From assembly GCA_021904315.1 (NCBI GenBank), contig CM038912.1, positions 22,480,949 through 22,544,948 of the forward strand: a stretch of 64,000 nt of DNA, read 5' to 3'. Shown in pieces: positions 12,036-23,060 of the stretch. How positions within the stretch are numbered: the stretch's first letter is position 1; every line of letters begins with the position of its first letter. The notes below the pieces were generated by a model. It did no database searches and was not told the DNA's origin. It saw only the letters and a list, made by a program, of their open reading frames with translations. Source of the DNA: Sphagnum magellanicum. Lineage: Eukaryota; Streptophyta; Sphagnopsida; Sphagnales; Sphagnaceae. The position numbers were made by a program, and so were the translations under genes.

Positions 12036-12099
12036 ATCTATCTATCCCCATGGACACATCTTCTTCCCATTAGTTTTGGGTATGTTTCTTGTTATAACC

Positions 12100-12650
12100 T
12101 TGTTATGTTTTTATTTATTCTTTGTAATAAAATCTTGTTGAATTTTTGTTTCGTACATGTCATATTTTTGTTTTTGTTTGTTTTGTTTCATGATCTAGAT
12201 TTAGAACTAGGCTTACTTTATTTTCATTTGGGTTAGAAAATCTTTTAGTCTTGATTATTTTCATGCATGTGACAAGTTTCACCAAAAAGTAAGGTTCAAT
12301 TTCCATGTGACCATTGGCCCACCCATCCATTATTTTTTGGAATATAATAGTTAGGTGGGGCTTTCATGTGCATAATTGCATGCATCTAACCACTATTTAT
12401 TAATGGACCTTGGGTGGGTTGGTTAGTACCCCCCACCCACCAAATTTGAAATGTGTCCATTATGTTTTACTTTAATTTAAGGGGGTTGTTAATGATGACT
12501 CATTCTTATGTTGTCATATGTTCATAATAAATAAAAGTCAAAAGGTTGTTGATATAATGATGGTGGCAAAATAATGGGTATGACATGCACCACTAAATTA
12601 TTTTTATTGATTTTTTAGTGGGTATATAAAAGACTATGGGTGGATGAAAC
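12100..12650. other. AT-rich spacer
   Basis: No gene or repeat structure that I can support, apart from runs of GGGTGG and CCCACCC words at about 12300-12440. Confidence 0.4.
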
Positions 12651-12659
12651 AAATGAAAA

Positions 12660-14870
12660 CCAATGTTAAATATTTTGTATTGTTTATGTATGAAAAAAGA
12701 ACATGTTTTCACACTCATTGAGAAATCCCAATCAATTATCTATATCCACCCATATTATAATTATCAACTTTTTCAATCCTTGAAAATGTTTCATCCAAAG
12801 ATTTTCAATGGGACTATATCTTTAGGTTCACCTTTCCTATTAGCTCACAACCCTCTAGTTTCTAATTTACATCATCCATATTCACATCCAAATCATTTCC
12901 GACCTTTAAAAGTTCATGGTGGTTTGGTTTCATCACCTTTTCCCATCCCTCAATATGAAAATTAAATCCAAATTCTTGAAAATATGTCATTGCATGACAT
13001 GTTGCAAAGTAATTCCCATCCATTTTGGAACCATCCACAACAAGGAAAAATTTGGGAACCCCATAATACATCAAATGTACTAAATAAGAAACAATCAAAG
13101 GTGAATTTGCATAAACATAGTTTTGTTTTGGGGTAATGATTTGTTGTTAGAATTTTTAAAAGATATACCATGAAACAAATGGCAAACTATATATGATCCA
13201 TGTATTTTACATGATTATGGGCAATGATTATCCATTATAAATTATTTTGTGTCATAGGGATATATTTCACATTGGTTTCATTAACAAACATTATGATTAT
13301 TTTGTGAATTCTAGGGGAAAAAGTGTGGGGTCCATGATGAGTACAACATGTGGAATGGATATAGACAATTATCCAAGCAAATTTTGCAATGATTATTATA
13401 GCATATATTGTGAAAAAACATTGTTAAGAAATGTGAAACATATATATGACCAAAACAAAGGCAAATCACATATTAGATTTATTAAGTTATTAAAGAACAC
13501 ATGAACATTGAAATGTATGTCTATTGGTATGTCTAAAGTTTTTTGAATCATTCAATTTCCAATTGTACACCATATTGTTATTAATTTCCATAAGTTTTGA
13601 TATGCATTTGTGATCTAACATATGTGATATGTCAATGTAAAGTGGGGTGAAAAAGGCCATTACATGATATGCAAAATGTACAATACAAATGTCCCGACTT
13701 GTTTCAAAAGAATAATGAATTACATTGTTGGTCCACAACATCATAAAAAACATCAAAATCAATAATTGAAAGTTGTTCTTCAAAAAATAAGTAAATCAAT
13801 TATTTTTCAATAACATATAACAATGTAAGATATATAATGTGAAAGTCTTTTAACTATGTTCTTTGTTCATTACAAGAATTGAATATTGGGGGAAAGTTAA
13901 TATTTTATTGAGTACATGAGGTATCTTCCACATGATGTTCAATATCTACACATATTCAAAGACAAAAAACCAAAAGATCATTATATCAAAAACTATGATT
14001 CGAAAGATGAAGTATTACATTTCCAAAATGTGGAAATGTTAACTATGTTGGTGGACAAAGAAGATAATTATGCTATTATAGCAATTTTAATGTATGATGT
14101 CATTCCCCATGAAGATCTAATGAAAGAAGTAAAATGGTTGGAATCAAATGCAAATGAATGTTAATAAGGACCCACAAAAGGCAACTCAGAAATGTGCATG
14201 GCTAGAAAAAAAAAATTACAAGAATGGAGATGGTGCATATGGCAAGTATGCATTTCATTAACAATGTTATATAATAAATTATTTCTTTGTAGGAAAATTG
14301 AAGTGTAATAACTATCAAATGTCATTTGTAGATATGTCCATCATTACTTAGAAGTGGATGAAAAGGTAGGAAGTTTTGAAAGACATGTGAATAGTTATTT
14401 AATCCAACATTTTCCAAAGGTTTTGGAAGGGTTTGACGACAAAGGAAAACAATTTCAAATTAATGATACTAGTGGTCATGTGATAGAAGGATCACCATTC
14501 ACAACATTTTCATTGAAAAAAATTTATGAAATTAGAATACATAAAGACAAAGACGATGACGATGTCTATTTCATTTTGTGGATGCAAAAAAGTTTTTTTT
14601 TTTTCCAATTTCATTTCATTTTGGTAATTCAATTCAAAGGGCTAATGAAATTGTTGTACATGACATAGAAAATGGTCAAGTGGACATTTTGTTTGTTGGA
14701 GTATCCAATTAAGTTCAAAACACATAATGGTCTTATTTTCATGTTTAAGACTAACAAACATGTACATTGTACTATCAAAAACCAAATGGGTGATCAATAT
14801 GGTCTAGCATTCTTTCAAAAAACTTCTATTATGAATTTTTTGAAGGCATCAAAATGACATTGTAATTACA
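12660..14870 (+). pseudogene. Degenerate coding-like region, family unknown
   Basis: Several plus-strand frames with protein-like composition follow each other: 12663-12965 (continuing past one stop for about 50 codons), 13247-13504, 13916-14164, 14354-14581 and fragments to about 14857. The stretch near 14354-14580 (HVNSYLIQHFPKVLEGF, then TFSLKKIYEIRIHKDKDDDD) and a following NEIVVHDIENGQVDILFVG in another frame read like real protein sequence, not low complexity. I recognise no domain. Stops and frame changes between blocks suggest a decayed gene, perhaps from a transposon or other insertion. It could also be chance in AT-rich DNA. Confidence 0.3.
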
Positions 14871-15307
14871 TATTCATAATATCATGCTTGCAAGTTTTTC
14901 AAATTAAAAGTGAAATTCATGTTTTGTATATACAAGAATGATCATATGAAGTTGATTTCATTAAATTGTGACAAATTGCAACCATTGAAAATATTAATCA
15001 ATTTGAACCCAAATTGAAACAATATTTTGTATATAATAAAATAAGTGTCTATTGAGTTTTTAGTAAAATCAAGAATATTGATCAAGTTTAATGGAAATTT
15101 GAAACATTATTCTTATCTTATCATTTAATAAATGTTCAAGTTGAAAGCAAATCTAAGAATATTAATCAAGTTTGATTTTAACTTGAAACAATATTTTTAG
15201 GAGTTTTGGTATATATATAAATAAGTAAGTTCTTTAATGGTTTAAATATTGTTTCACATGCTTTCACATGGGATCATTGATATTTTACATAGTGAAAATG
15301 AACTAGA
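14871..15307. other. AT-rich spacer
   Basis: Nothing supported. Words such as ATTGATCAAGTTT and AATCAAGTTTGA recur with poor periodicity and may be an old degenerate repeat. Confidence 0.4.
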
Positions 15308-15590
15308 AAATATATTGGTTTTTGCTTAATTTTGGTTTAATACTAACTTTTGAAGGGGGAAGGGAAGGCAAATGGAATTAGATAACATATATTTTTTGTA
15401 GAGTGTTAGTTTGAAACTAAGTTTTTTGGGGTGGGGGAGCAAATGGAATTGGAGATTATATTGGTTTTTGCAAAATGTTGGTTTGGTACCAAGTTTGGAA
15501 AGTTAGGGGGGATGGAAATGGTAAATATATTGGTTTTTGTAGAATGTTGGTTTGGTACCAACTTTTGTGGGGTGGGGAGGGGAATGGAAG
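15308..15590. repeat. Four-copy tandem repeat of about 72 bp
   Basis: The phrase TATATTGGTTTTTG (or a near variant) starts at about 15311, 15385, 15456 and 15526. Each copy is followed by TTGGTTTGGTACCAA-like and GGGG-AAATGGAA blocks. The copies diverge progressively. The plus-strand frame 15431-15661 and the minus-strand frame 15406-15651 are by-products of this array. Confidence 0.75.
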
Positions 15591-15659
15591 ATTCCACTAG
15601 AAAAGAAAACAATACACAACCAAAAAAACTAAAGGAAATCCAACCCTTCAAAAGTTTAT

Positions 15660-17929
15660 AACTACCATTTCGTTAAGGTTTCATAAAAAAAGATTTCACA
15701 TTTAACTTTGAGATTTCATTTGTCAACCCAATGTGCTTAATCACTATAAATAATTTGGAGTAGAATGCAATATGAATATTGAATTTTTGAATAATATAGT
15801 CAACTAATTAGTCCATATATTTGACTTCAAAAGTCCACTATTCATAATGAATGCATTATTTTCAAAAAAATTAACTATGCAAATGTCTTCATAATCAAGT
15901 TGTTATTATAAAATGAATCATTATTTAATTTATTTAAAACTAAATTATTCACCATAAGCTTTTAAACACAAAGCACCTTACAAAAATTACTACTGTGACT
16001 CCAAAAGTGAACCACCATACCTTGCATGCACTTTCCATTCCTTTGATGTCTTTCAGTCATTTTTTTGAATTAATCCTATCTATCAATTCATTGATCTTGT
16101 GATGTCTTTCAATCCTACTTGTTTTCATATTTTAATCACACATAAAGTAAATGTAGCATGAACTTCCATCTTACTTGCACAATCCCATTCAAATTTCTTT
16201 GAAATGCCAAGTGATTATGGGATGTCAAGTTCATTAACAACAAACTCAATCTAGTTTTTTTATAGTATTGGTTTGGAATGGTAAATGACCCTAACATCCC
16301 AATATTGATTTTGTTTCTTAACAATATGAAATGGTGAATTCCATATTTGATTTAGACCATATATATTAAGTAGTTTGTACATCTTTGTCTTGTTAGTTAA
16401 AATGTGTCTTAAATTGTTTAATAGAAGGTATTTTCAAACCCACTCATGTTTTTTCTCGTGCATTGTTATTTTAATCTTCTAGCAATAGGCACTAATAGTT
16501 ATGCTGTAATTATGATTATAGATCATTGAATCCCATTAATAGCATTGTTCATTTACTTAATGATTGTTTTGTAGATCAATAATCACAATTTGGAACATCC
16601 ATAATAACAAAAGAGATTTTTGCAAATTGGTTGATAATTACGCCAAATCGTGACTTTCATGACTATGACACTAAACAACTATGTCCTTTGTAGTCATTTT
16701 TACTATGAATGTGGACAAGGTTAATCATGAATACAACTATATGACCATGAATAGTAAGTATAACCATTTGTAATCATTTGCATGATTACAAGACTAAAAT
16801 TATGATTTCATGACTTCCTAAAAATAACACATCACAACAACTTTGTTGAGATAAGTCTTGCATTATTTACAAACAACAAACCTTCCTACCTCACTTAACA
16901 TGCTCTCGTGAATTTGTTACGACAATGGACAATCTGAGGAAACAAACAACAATAGAAAGCCTTTTCATCGTTGTTGTGCAAAAAGTTCACAAAACCAACA
17001 AAAAACTTAAAAACTTCTAGCGCTCACACTAAAAGCATATATGTTTCCTAATGCCACCTCATCTTTGTTCACACCTTCTCTAATGAAATCAATAATACAC
17101 ACTACAATCAATATCACTTAGTAATGTTTTGACTTCAAATTAACATGAAAAAACAAGTTGCAAAACTGATTTTACAAATTTAGCTAAAAATGAATTATTT
17201 CTTCATATGTTATCCCTTCACCAAAAAATAGCCGCTCTGAAATAGGCCTTCTCCTCCCACCAACAGAGGGTCCTTAGACCAAAGCTTTCATTGTGCAAGA
17301 TGCAAGCACCATGGAATACAAATATGAATTGTGCAACATTTCCCCTGCTCCCTCATTCCATGTCACATGAAGCATTCATAGTTTTCCTTGAATGGTTTTT
17401 GCAATTTCTGTTTCTCCCACAAAAGATCAAATATATTGTGGCAATATATTGTGAACAAAATTCATGTCAACTCTTCCATAGAGAAGGTTTTCATTGTGGG
17501 AAAAACCACTCCTCATGTCATCAACATGCAGTTCTCAAGTCCAAAAAGTGAGCTGAAACAATAGTTGTTTTATGTTCTTTCATAGTAGAGCTCACAGGTT
17601 TTTTAAGTCCATGGATATACTCTTTCAAACTATTTGCAAATGAATTTCCAAAAAGCTTAGAGAACTCAAAAGTCAATTAGATTGTCTTGTTAGCTTTAAA
17701 TGTTAACTTTCAAACTCTTGATGATGGGACTGACAATCTTGATGACAAATGCTTTGCAACTTCATTACAAGATGCATTCCATGTGTGGTCTATGAAATGG
17801 GAGAAAGCATAATACCCCTAAAAAACAAGTTGCTTCTTTTCGTGTAGCTTCAGTATATGCTCCTCAATTGTGTTTTCAATGACAAACCTTGTCACCCTGC
17901 CCAACGCACAAATCACAAACTTTGTGTTA
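15660..17929. other. AT-rich desert, no gene supported
   Basis: The plus-strand frame 17291-17551 has a somewhat richer composition, but I find no family match in either strand there. Sequence from about 17220 to 17900 is less AT-rich than its surroundings and could be a decayed gene piece. Confidence 0.4.
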
Positions 17930-18229
17930 AGTAGGTCACGAGTTCAGGATACTCAAGTTCCTATTCCTGGGGAACCACTGTGAACCTTCAAAGAGTAGAC
18001 TCAAATGAGATATCTTTGCCAAAAATGATGCCTCTGTCATACCCAGCAATCTTATTACTGCATACCTACAATGTCCTCCCATCCAAGTCCACAGAAACCT
18101 CCGTCTACCAAACATGATCTTCAAGTAATGTAACCAAACCAATTTCTGGAAGAATGTTTGTTCAAGAAGCTCATCAAACCACTCCTCTACTCTCAATATA
18201 TTCTTACTTAACTCATGTTCAAAAATACC

Positions 18230-18600
18230 TTACCACTGAATGCACAACAAGAAAGAAAGAGGAGCCCTTAAGAACTTACTTGTCAAGTCCATATCATGGG
18301 GTAGAGCAGTGTATACCTTGCAATCACAGTCATTTGTGAATCTCTCAATCATCACATCATGGGAATGCATACTCATGCTTCCATCCAGCTTCACACATTT
18401 GATTCTTGACTGTTCAAATTTTACCAAACCCAATAATAGCACCACATCAGAAAATGAACATAGAAGAGAAAAGCTACTGATCAAGATCAATGTGGCTCAA
18501 AATGCTAGTACACTTGTAGCCCAGATCTTTTGCATTCTTCTCCTTTGCTTCTGCACTTTTAGTGCTAGTAAAGTCTACGGTTAATGGCTTCTAATAGGTT
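18230..18600 (-). pseudogene. RAD16-like SNF2 helicase fragment, broken
   Basis: On the minus strand about 18495-18600 reads LTVDFTSTKS, then YKCTSILSHIDLDQ and a stop. About 18325-18490 reads LVKFEQSRIKCVKLDGSMSM, then MIERFTNDCDCKV, ending at a GCAAG-GTATAC donor. This is the linker and start of the helicase C-terminal lobe of Rad16-type SNF2 proteins, where the family reads VKLDGSMSMxxRDAxIxxFTxDPDCKV. The Rad5/16-type RING, the rest of the helicase and the usual AGGVALNL and DRIHRIGQ motifs are not found nearby. The blocks are in the right order, but the stretch between them has lost the IVFSQFTSFLDL motif to indels. A captured or relic fragment, not a gene. Confidence 0.75.
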
Positions 18601-18975
18601 GAACATTGTGGCGCAGGTTCTCCTGCTGCCATAACATACTCTTGTGAACTTTAGCTTTTGGTCATGGCAACAGTGCCAATGCTTTTGTTGACCTCAGTAT
18701 CAGACACAAATCATACCAAAATATAAGATAAGAAATGTGTTTTCTGGAACTAATTGGGGTTTTAGAAATGCACAAGCATAACAAAAGAAATCTGTTTCCT
18801 TGAACTAATTAGGGTTTCAGAAATGCAAAAGCGTAAGACAAGAAATCTATTCTTGATTATCAACAACACAGATGAAAACTGCAAGCACATTCTCTCTGAC
18901 TTATGGAAATGTCAAGAACACAAACCTGTACTTTGGGATCTTGAAGCTTGAGTTTGATTCCAAGTAACAACACAC

Positions 18976-19170
18976 CTGTTTGCTGAGATCTTAAAGGTGA
19001 AGATGAAGAGCTATGATAATCTCTTCCCAGGTTTTATTCTTTTCCAAGTAGGTTAGTGCATCTGTGGCCAAATCCTGGCATACTGTACAAGCCTTCTTAT
19101 TGCCTAATGCAGCTTCCACAGCAGTAGCAGTGCAAAACACTGTTGGCACATTTTCAACCATATTCTCACA
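18976..19170 (-). pseudogene. Saposin B-like exon with an in-frame stop
   Basis: The exon runs from a TTTTTGCAG acceptor (first base 19170) to an AACAG-GTGTG donor (last base 18976). It is 195 bases, an exact multiple of three. It reads NKKACTVCQDLATDALTYLE, then NKTWEEIIIALHL, which matches the N-terminal half of a plant saposin-B domain with its CxxC cysteine pair. The usual ALHLACSxL segment is shortened by about three codons and carries a TAA, after which DLSKQ resumes. The second half of the domain and the partner cysteines are not seen downstream. Saposin-B proteins act on lipids in vacuole or lysosome-like compartments; this copy is unlikely to do so. Confidence 0.7.
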
Positions 19171-20000
19171 CTGCAAAAACCAGAGGCATACAAAATAATC
19201 CACATCCTCTTCTCCCTTTTCAGATAGGGATAACAAAAAAGAGACAAGTGTTGACTTGGGTCTGCAGGTCTGGTTGAAGGAACCTGCATCGATGGTCCTC
19301 TAGCAAGTTGATTGCATCTCTGTGATGTGGGTTGCAGCAACTAGTTTTCTCCAACATATCAATACCTGCTGCTAACATTGGTACAAGAGGAGCATTGTCA
19401 AAAGTATATGGAATGGATTCTGGTCAGGGTCCCTACATTGTACCAGAAGGTAGGCAGGCTATGAGGCCAATACTTACAACTGCCGAGCCTGGGAACTTGC
19501 TCACTAGGTTCTTTAGGACGTTCTTGTCTGAAAGCGCCAAAATCTTCAAAACGTATGTGGCAACCAGTGATAGCTAATGATCAGATCTTAAGATCTCATT
19601 TGAGATCTAAAATGAGGACAGAGCAACATGGCCTCACAAGCATCCAGCATCTCTGGAAGGTGCGTAAGGCCTTCTCCTCAAAAATTGTGGTGTGAATGAG
19701 AGGATCTGTACAGAAAACATGGATGAAGCTTGTGATCCAGAAATGCATTTCTTTCTGGGGCCTCATTCTGTGTGGAGAAATCTGTAGGCAAACATGTGCA
19801 CAGGAGGGCAGCAGCAACAGCAGCATGAAGAAAGCTGTTGTTGCTCCTCCTCTTGTTGAGCAAACTGGGAAGGTGATACCATCTCCCTTTGCACACAATA
19901 AACAATAGTGCAAGAAGCAAAATCCTCCCCTCTATTAGGGGGGGAAAAAAAAATTCAACAAAGTATTGATCACATTTCTGTCTGTTAAACAAAAGATGAC
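19171..20000 (-). other. Coding-like scraps between pseudogene exons and the USP-like gene
   Basis: A minus-strand stretch at about 19475-19575 reads SLVATYVLKILALSDKNVLK, then NLVSKFPG. It resembles a helical (armadillo-like) repeat but I cannot name it. Another minus frame at 19257-19400 is open, without a match. The long minus frame 19678-20250 includes the last exon of the USP-like gene only in another reading frame, so most of it is a shadow. These pieces may belong to the same captured-fragment cluster as the helicase and saposin pieces. Confidence 0.3.
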
Positions 20001-20215
20001 AATTTACAGTAACATTCATGTATGGATAAGTTTGAAAAGATTTGAGAGTCTGCAATTCATACGGGTGCAAGATAAAACAAACTCTTCTGCTACATGTGCC
20101 ATGGGACTTTATTAGCGTATCTGAGAAAACTGCCTGTACAAGAGAAGGTGAGTCTTGATTTGTTGTTGCAATTAGGTAGTCTTTGTTTACGCAACTTTTG
20201 TCTTTGTGTGATCTC

Positions 20216-22302
20216 TCAAAGAGGGAGTAAGAGGACAGGACACGGAACAAATTCTGCCAGTAGATTGCTGTCTACATGCTTTGAGTGTATGGATTCCATG
20301 CTGAGAACTACAAGATCCAAGCCCATATCATCAGCCACCTCCCCTATCACGGCTGCTGGGCGCTTTCCCTCTCCCAGCCTCTCCACCAATGTGAAGTCCT
20401 TAAATCCTCCTGCAAAAAATGGAAGGAAACTCTGGTCAGAAGCTGAAACAACATATCTTCCTTGTGTATATAGCATTTCCTCAGATGCAAAAATGCAGTA
20501 CTTGTTGCATCAACAGCATCATCTTATCTTGTCCATGATGAAAAGAAATCAGAGAGCTACAGTCAATCCTAAAACCAAAGGAACCTGACAGAAACTCTAA
20601 GAAATTCTGCAAGTCATGTAGTTGCTGAGCAACCGCATCATAGTTTGGGGAGACAAAACATCAAAACAATAATGCAAAAATACCTTCAGCAAGATGCCAC
20701 CGTATATTCTTCATACGCACTTCATGATCCTCTGTTGTCTCTAACTCATTTTCATCAATCACTGCAGAACAGAAAAAAAAGAAAACAAGGAAGCCACTGC
20801 TGCACAGAAATGCATTTCAAGCAGATGGAGATTGGAAAGCATGGGAAAAAAAAGATAGACAACATGAGGTGGAGTATTCCAGAAATGCACTATGGAAATG
20901 GAGAGAAACAAAGAACCATGCCACCACCTGATGTGTAGAGGAATACCTACCAACAACTGTGATGTTGGCACCATACATATTGGCAAGAGATGTCGTGGTG
21001 GCTGCAGCCTAGAAACAAGAATGCCAGAAGTTCTGATTAGGCTACTTGCTTCTCTGTTGCCATGGCCTCTCACCATGGAAAGCACCAGATGCACAGAGAA
21101 AGAGATAGAGACGGAGAAAGAGAAAAAAAACAGAAGATTGTTGTGCACGCAATTTGCAACTGCTACATGAAAACCAAGCAGCTGAGCAATGATTTACATA
21201 GTTTGAACCTGCCGTGTGGCTGCCGAAAGATAAGGATTCTTGTCCATGATGGGTAGCATCAGATGCTTGAAAGTAGTAGTGGTAGTGACAATTGTAGATG
21301 CAACTGCTGCTGCTGTGTCGTCACCACTACTGGCAGCTTGTGAAGACTCTGACGCCCTCACTAGGTATCCACCATTGCCACAATAATGAATGACCCCTGA
21401 TCAGTTTTTTTCCTCCAACAACAGTCAAACTCCTCCACTGGCAGCATGAAAAAAGATCACAATAGAAAACTATAGACTTTGATGGATTAGGTCTTGGATT
21501 TAGGGTTTAGAGAGCTCTACTGGCAACTTGTGAAGAGGGCAATTGCAACAATAACAAATGACCCCTGATCAACTTTTCCCCTCGAACAACTTTCAAATCC
21601 CTCTGCCAGCAGCATGAAAAAAGGTCACAATAGAAGACTACAGACTTTGGTGGATTGGTTTATGGCTCAGGGTTTAAAGAGCTTCTCTACTGGCAGCTTG
21701 TGAAGAGGGTCATTGCCACAATAACAAATGACCCGTAAATAACTTTTACCCCCAACAATAATCAAACCCCTCTGCCGGCAGCATAAAAAAAGGTCACAAT
21801 AGAAAACTATAGACTTTGGAGGATTGGATTAGGGTTTAGGGTTTAAAGAGAACTTCTCTACTGGCAGCTTGTGAAGACTGTGTTCTCTTCGCCAGGTATC
21901 TTCCATTGCCACAATAATGAATGACCCCCGATCAGCTTTCTTCCTCCAACAATTATGGAATCCCTCCAGCAGCAGGAGAAAAGATCACAATAGAAAACTA
22001 TCGACTTTGATGGATTGGGTTTAGGATTTAGGGTTTAGAGAGCTTCTCCTCCGACAAGCAAGGTTGTTACCTGATAATCCCTTTGCAATCGCCCGCAAGC
22101 TCATGTGTGTAGGAAGCCCACATGAGCGTGAATACCAGCAACAGGGAATGGGAGTAGCTCTCCCGCGTCCAACGCTGGGGATTATGGCAAAAGATGCAGA
22201 AGGGAAAGAGGAAGTGCGTGTGCGACATACAGGTAGTGCCATCGCTCTAACTGGAACAGACAATAATGCTCCCGCCATATACTCCATCTTCATCGCCATC
22301 AC
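20216..22302 (-). CDS. Universal stress protein-like (alpha-hydrolase fold) protein, five exons
   Basis: Exons on the minus strand are 22071-22302, 21209-21360, 20951-21008, 20684-20761 and 20216-20409. All introns are GT-AG and the 714 joined bases read ATG to TGA without a stop (237 residues). Residues 1 to about 80 are Arg/Ser/Ala-rich with few acids, which suggests a plastid or mitochondrial targeting peptide (inference). A Thr/Ser/Ala-rich linker follows. The USP-like domain starts near residue 108 with FKHLMLPIMDKN, continues through SAATRQAAATTTSLANMYGA and VVVIDENE, then GEGKRPAAVIGEVADDMGLD, and ends VLLLPL. Families of this fold bind nucleotides or act as stress-response partners. 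The GxxG-x9-G(S/T) ATP loop is not seen; the region reads SMESIHSKHVDSNLL, so this is likely a non-ATP-binding subgroup. An ATG four bases inside the first Met codon context gives a one-residue alternative start. Confidence 0.85.
21320..22050. repeat. Four-copy tandem array in intron 1 of the USP-like gene, including the start of exon 2
   Basis: The block TGACCC marks copies at 21391, 21559, 21729 and 21922, giving spacings of 168, 170 and 193 bp. Each copy contains CACAATAGAA, a GACTTTG-GATTGG block and a TAGGGTTTA-like telo-box. Copies two to four begin with a version of CTGGCAGCTTGTGAAG, which in copy one is coding sequence at the 5' end of exon 2. Copies two and three lack the splice-acceptor segment. 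Copy four has it, but with ACCTGG where the true acceptor reads ACCTAG (minus strand). Confidence 0.9.
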
Positions 22303-22318
22303 GCTCTCGGTTTGTACG

Positions 22319-22357
<39 letters not shown>

Positions 22358-22403
22358 TAACAAAACCTCACTAGGGTTTAGGGTAAAGGGTTTTAGGGTT
22401 TTT
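22303..22403. promoter_or_regulatory. Putative bidirectional promoter with CT tract and telo-boxes
   Basis: A (CT) run covers 22322-22354 on the plus strand and would be a GA-rich leader for the minus-strand USP-like gene. TAGGGTTTAGGG and TTAGGGTTTTT telo-box motifs follow at about 22373-22403. About 100 bases separate the USP start from the next plus-strand ATG. Confidence 0.45.
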
Positions 22404-22650
22404 ATGACACGAAGAAACCCAGCCTCCCCCCCTCCTTTGTCTCCTTCTACACGTCCAAAGCGCAATCGACAAAGGAATAAATTACAAATTCCAAGCAAGC
22501 CCCGAAGAACAACACATTCCCTTCCACAGACAGAATGTCAGCAGTTGTTAGCCTACGAGCCATCAGCACAGGTGGAGAACAACTTAGGTTTGAGAACAAT
22601 GCTGCTCCTTGCTTACTCTTTTGGCATCCAAGTCTCTGTTGCCTTTCTTG
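22404..22650 (+). CDS. Possible first exon of a divergent gene, unknown product
   Basis: The frame starts at ATG 22404 and runs to a clean TTG-GTGAGT donor at 22651. The 82 codons are Pro/Arg/Ser-rich at the start (MTRRNPASPPPLSPSTRPKR) and end in a hydrophobic stretch (LRTMLLLAYSFGIQ). This could be a targeting or signal-anchor exon. I could not find a following exon that keeps the frame. An open segment at 23437-23610, ending at a CAG-GTAAGC donor, is a candidate but does not join in phase from here. It may be a non-coding transcript or promoter sequence. Confidence 0.3.
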
Positions 22651-22873
22651 GTGAGTATCAGTTCTGGAAATAAGAAAGCTAGGAAAGATTTTTGCTTTGT
22701 GGGTTTCTGGATTTTCCATTGCTGTGTGTTTGGTTCTGCATTCTGAGATCTTGGGTTTCATTATAGTGAACTTGGGTCCACTCCCTGACATTTCTTATGG
22801 GGTGCATGATTGGTGTTGTCTACTGAACATGGTGTGCAATCAATCATGCTTGCTTATGCTGTGATAAATTAAA

Positions 22874-23060
22874 GGTATGGTATTTTTGTTTTTGTCTATT
22901 GGCCCCCTCATCCACTAGCTTTTTTTCTGTGTCTGTATGGTGCTTTTCTTTTGTCTGTTGTCCCCCTTCACCCACTAGCTTTTCCTGTGTCTGTATGGTA
23001 TGTTTCTTTTTGTCTTTTGCCCCCCTCACCCACTAGCTTTTTTTTTCTGTGTCTTTGATT
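22874..23060. repeat. Three-copy tandem repeat of about 60 bp
   Basis: CCCACTAGCTTTT-type blocks end units at 22920, 22980 and 23038. Each unit carries TCTGTGTCTGTATGGT and a TTTTGTCT-CCCCC run. The plus-strand spacings are 60 and 58 bp. If the divergent gene is real, the array would be intronic. Confidence 0.85.

Noticed and set aside
19678-20250. 190-codon minus-strand frame
   Set aside because: It overlaps the last USP-like exon in the wrong frame and the remainder has no coding signal that I recognise.
22266-22403. Upstream part of the plus-strand frame through the CT tract
   Set aside because: It reads Ser-Leu repeats from a microsatellite and overlaps exon 1 of the minus-strand gene.
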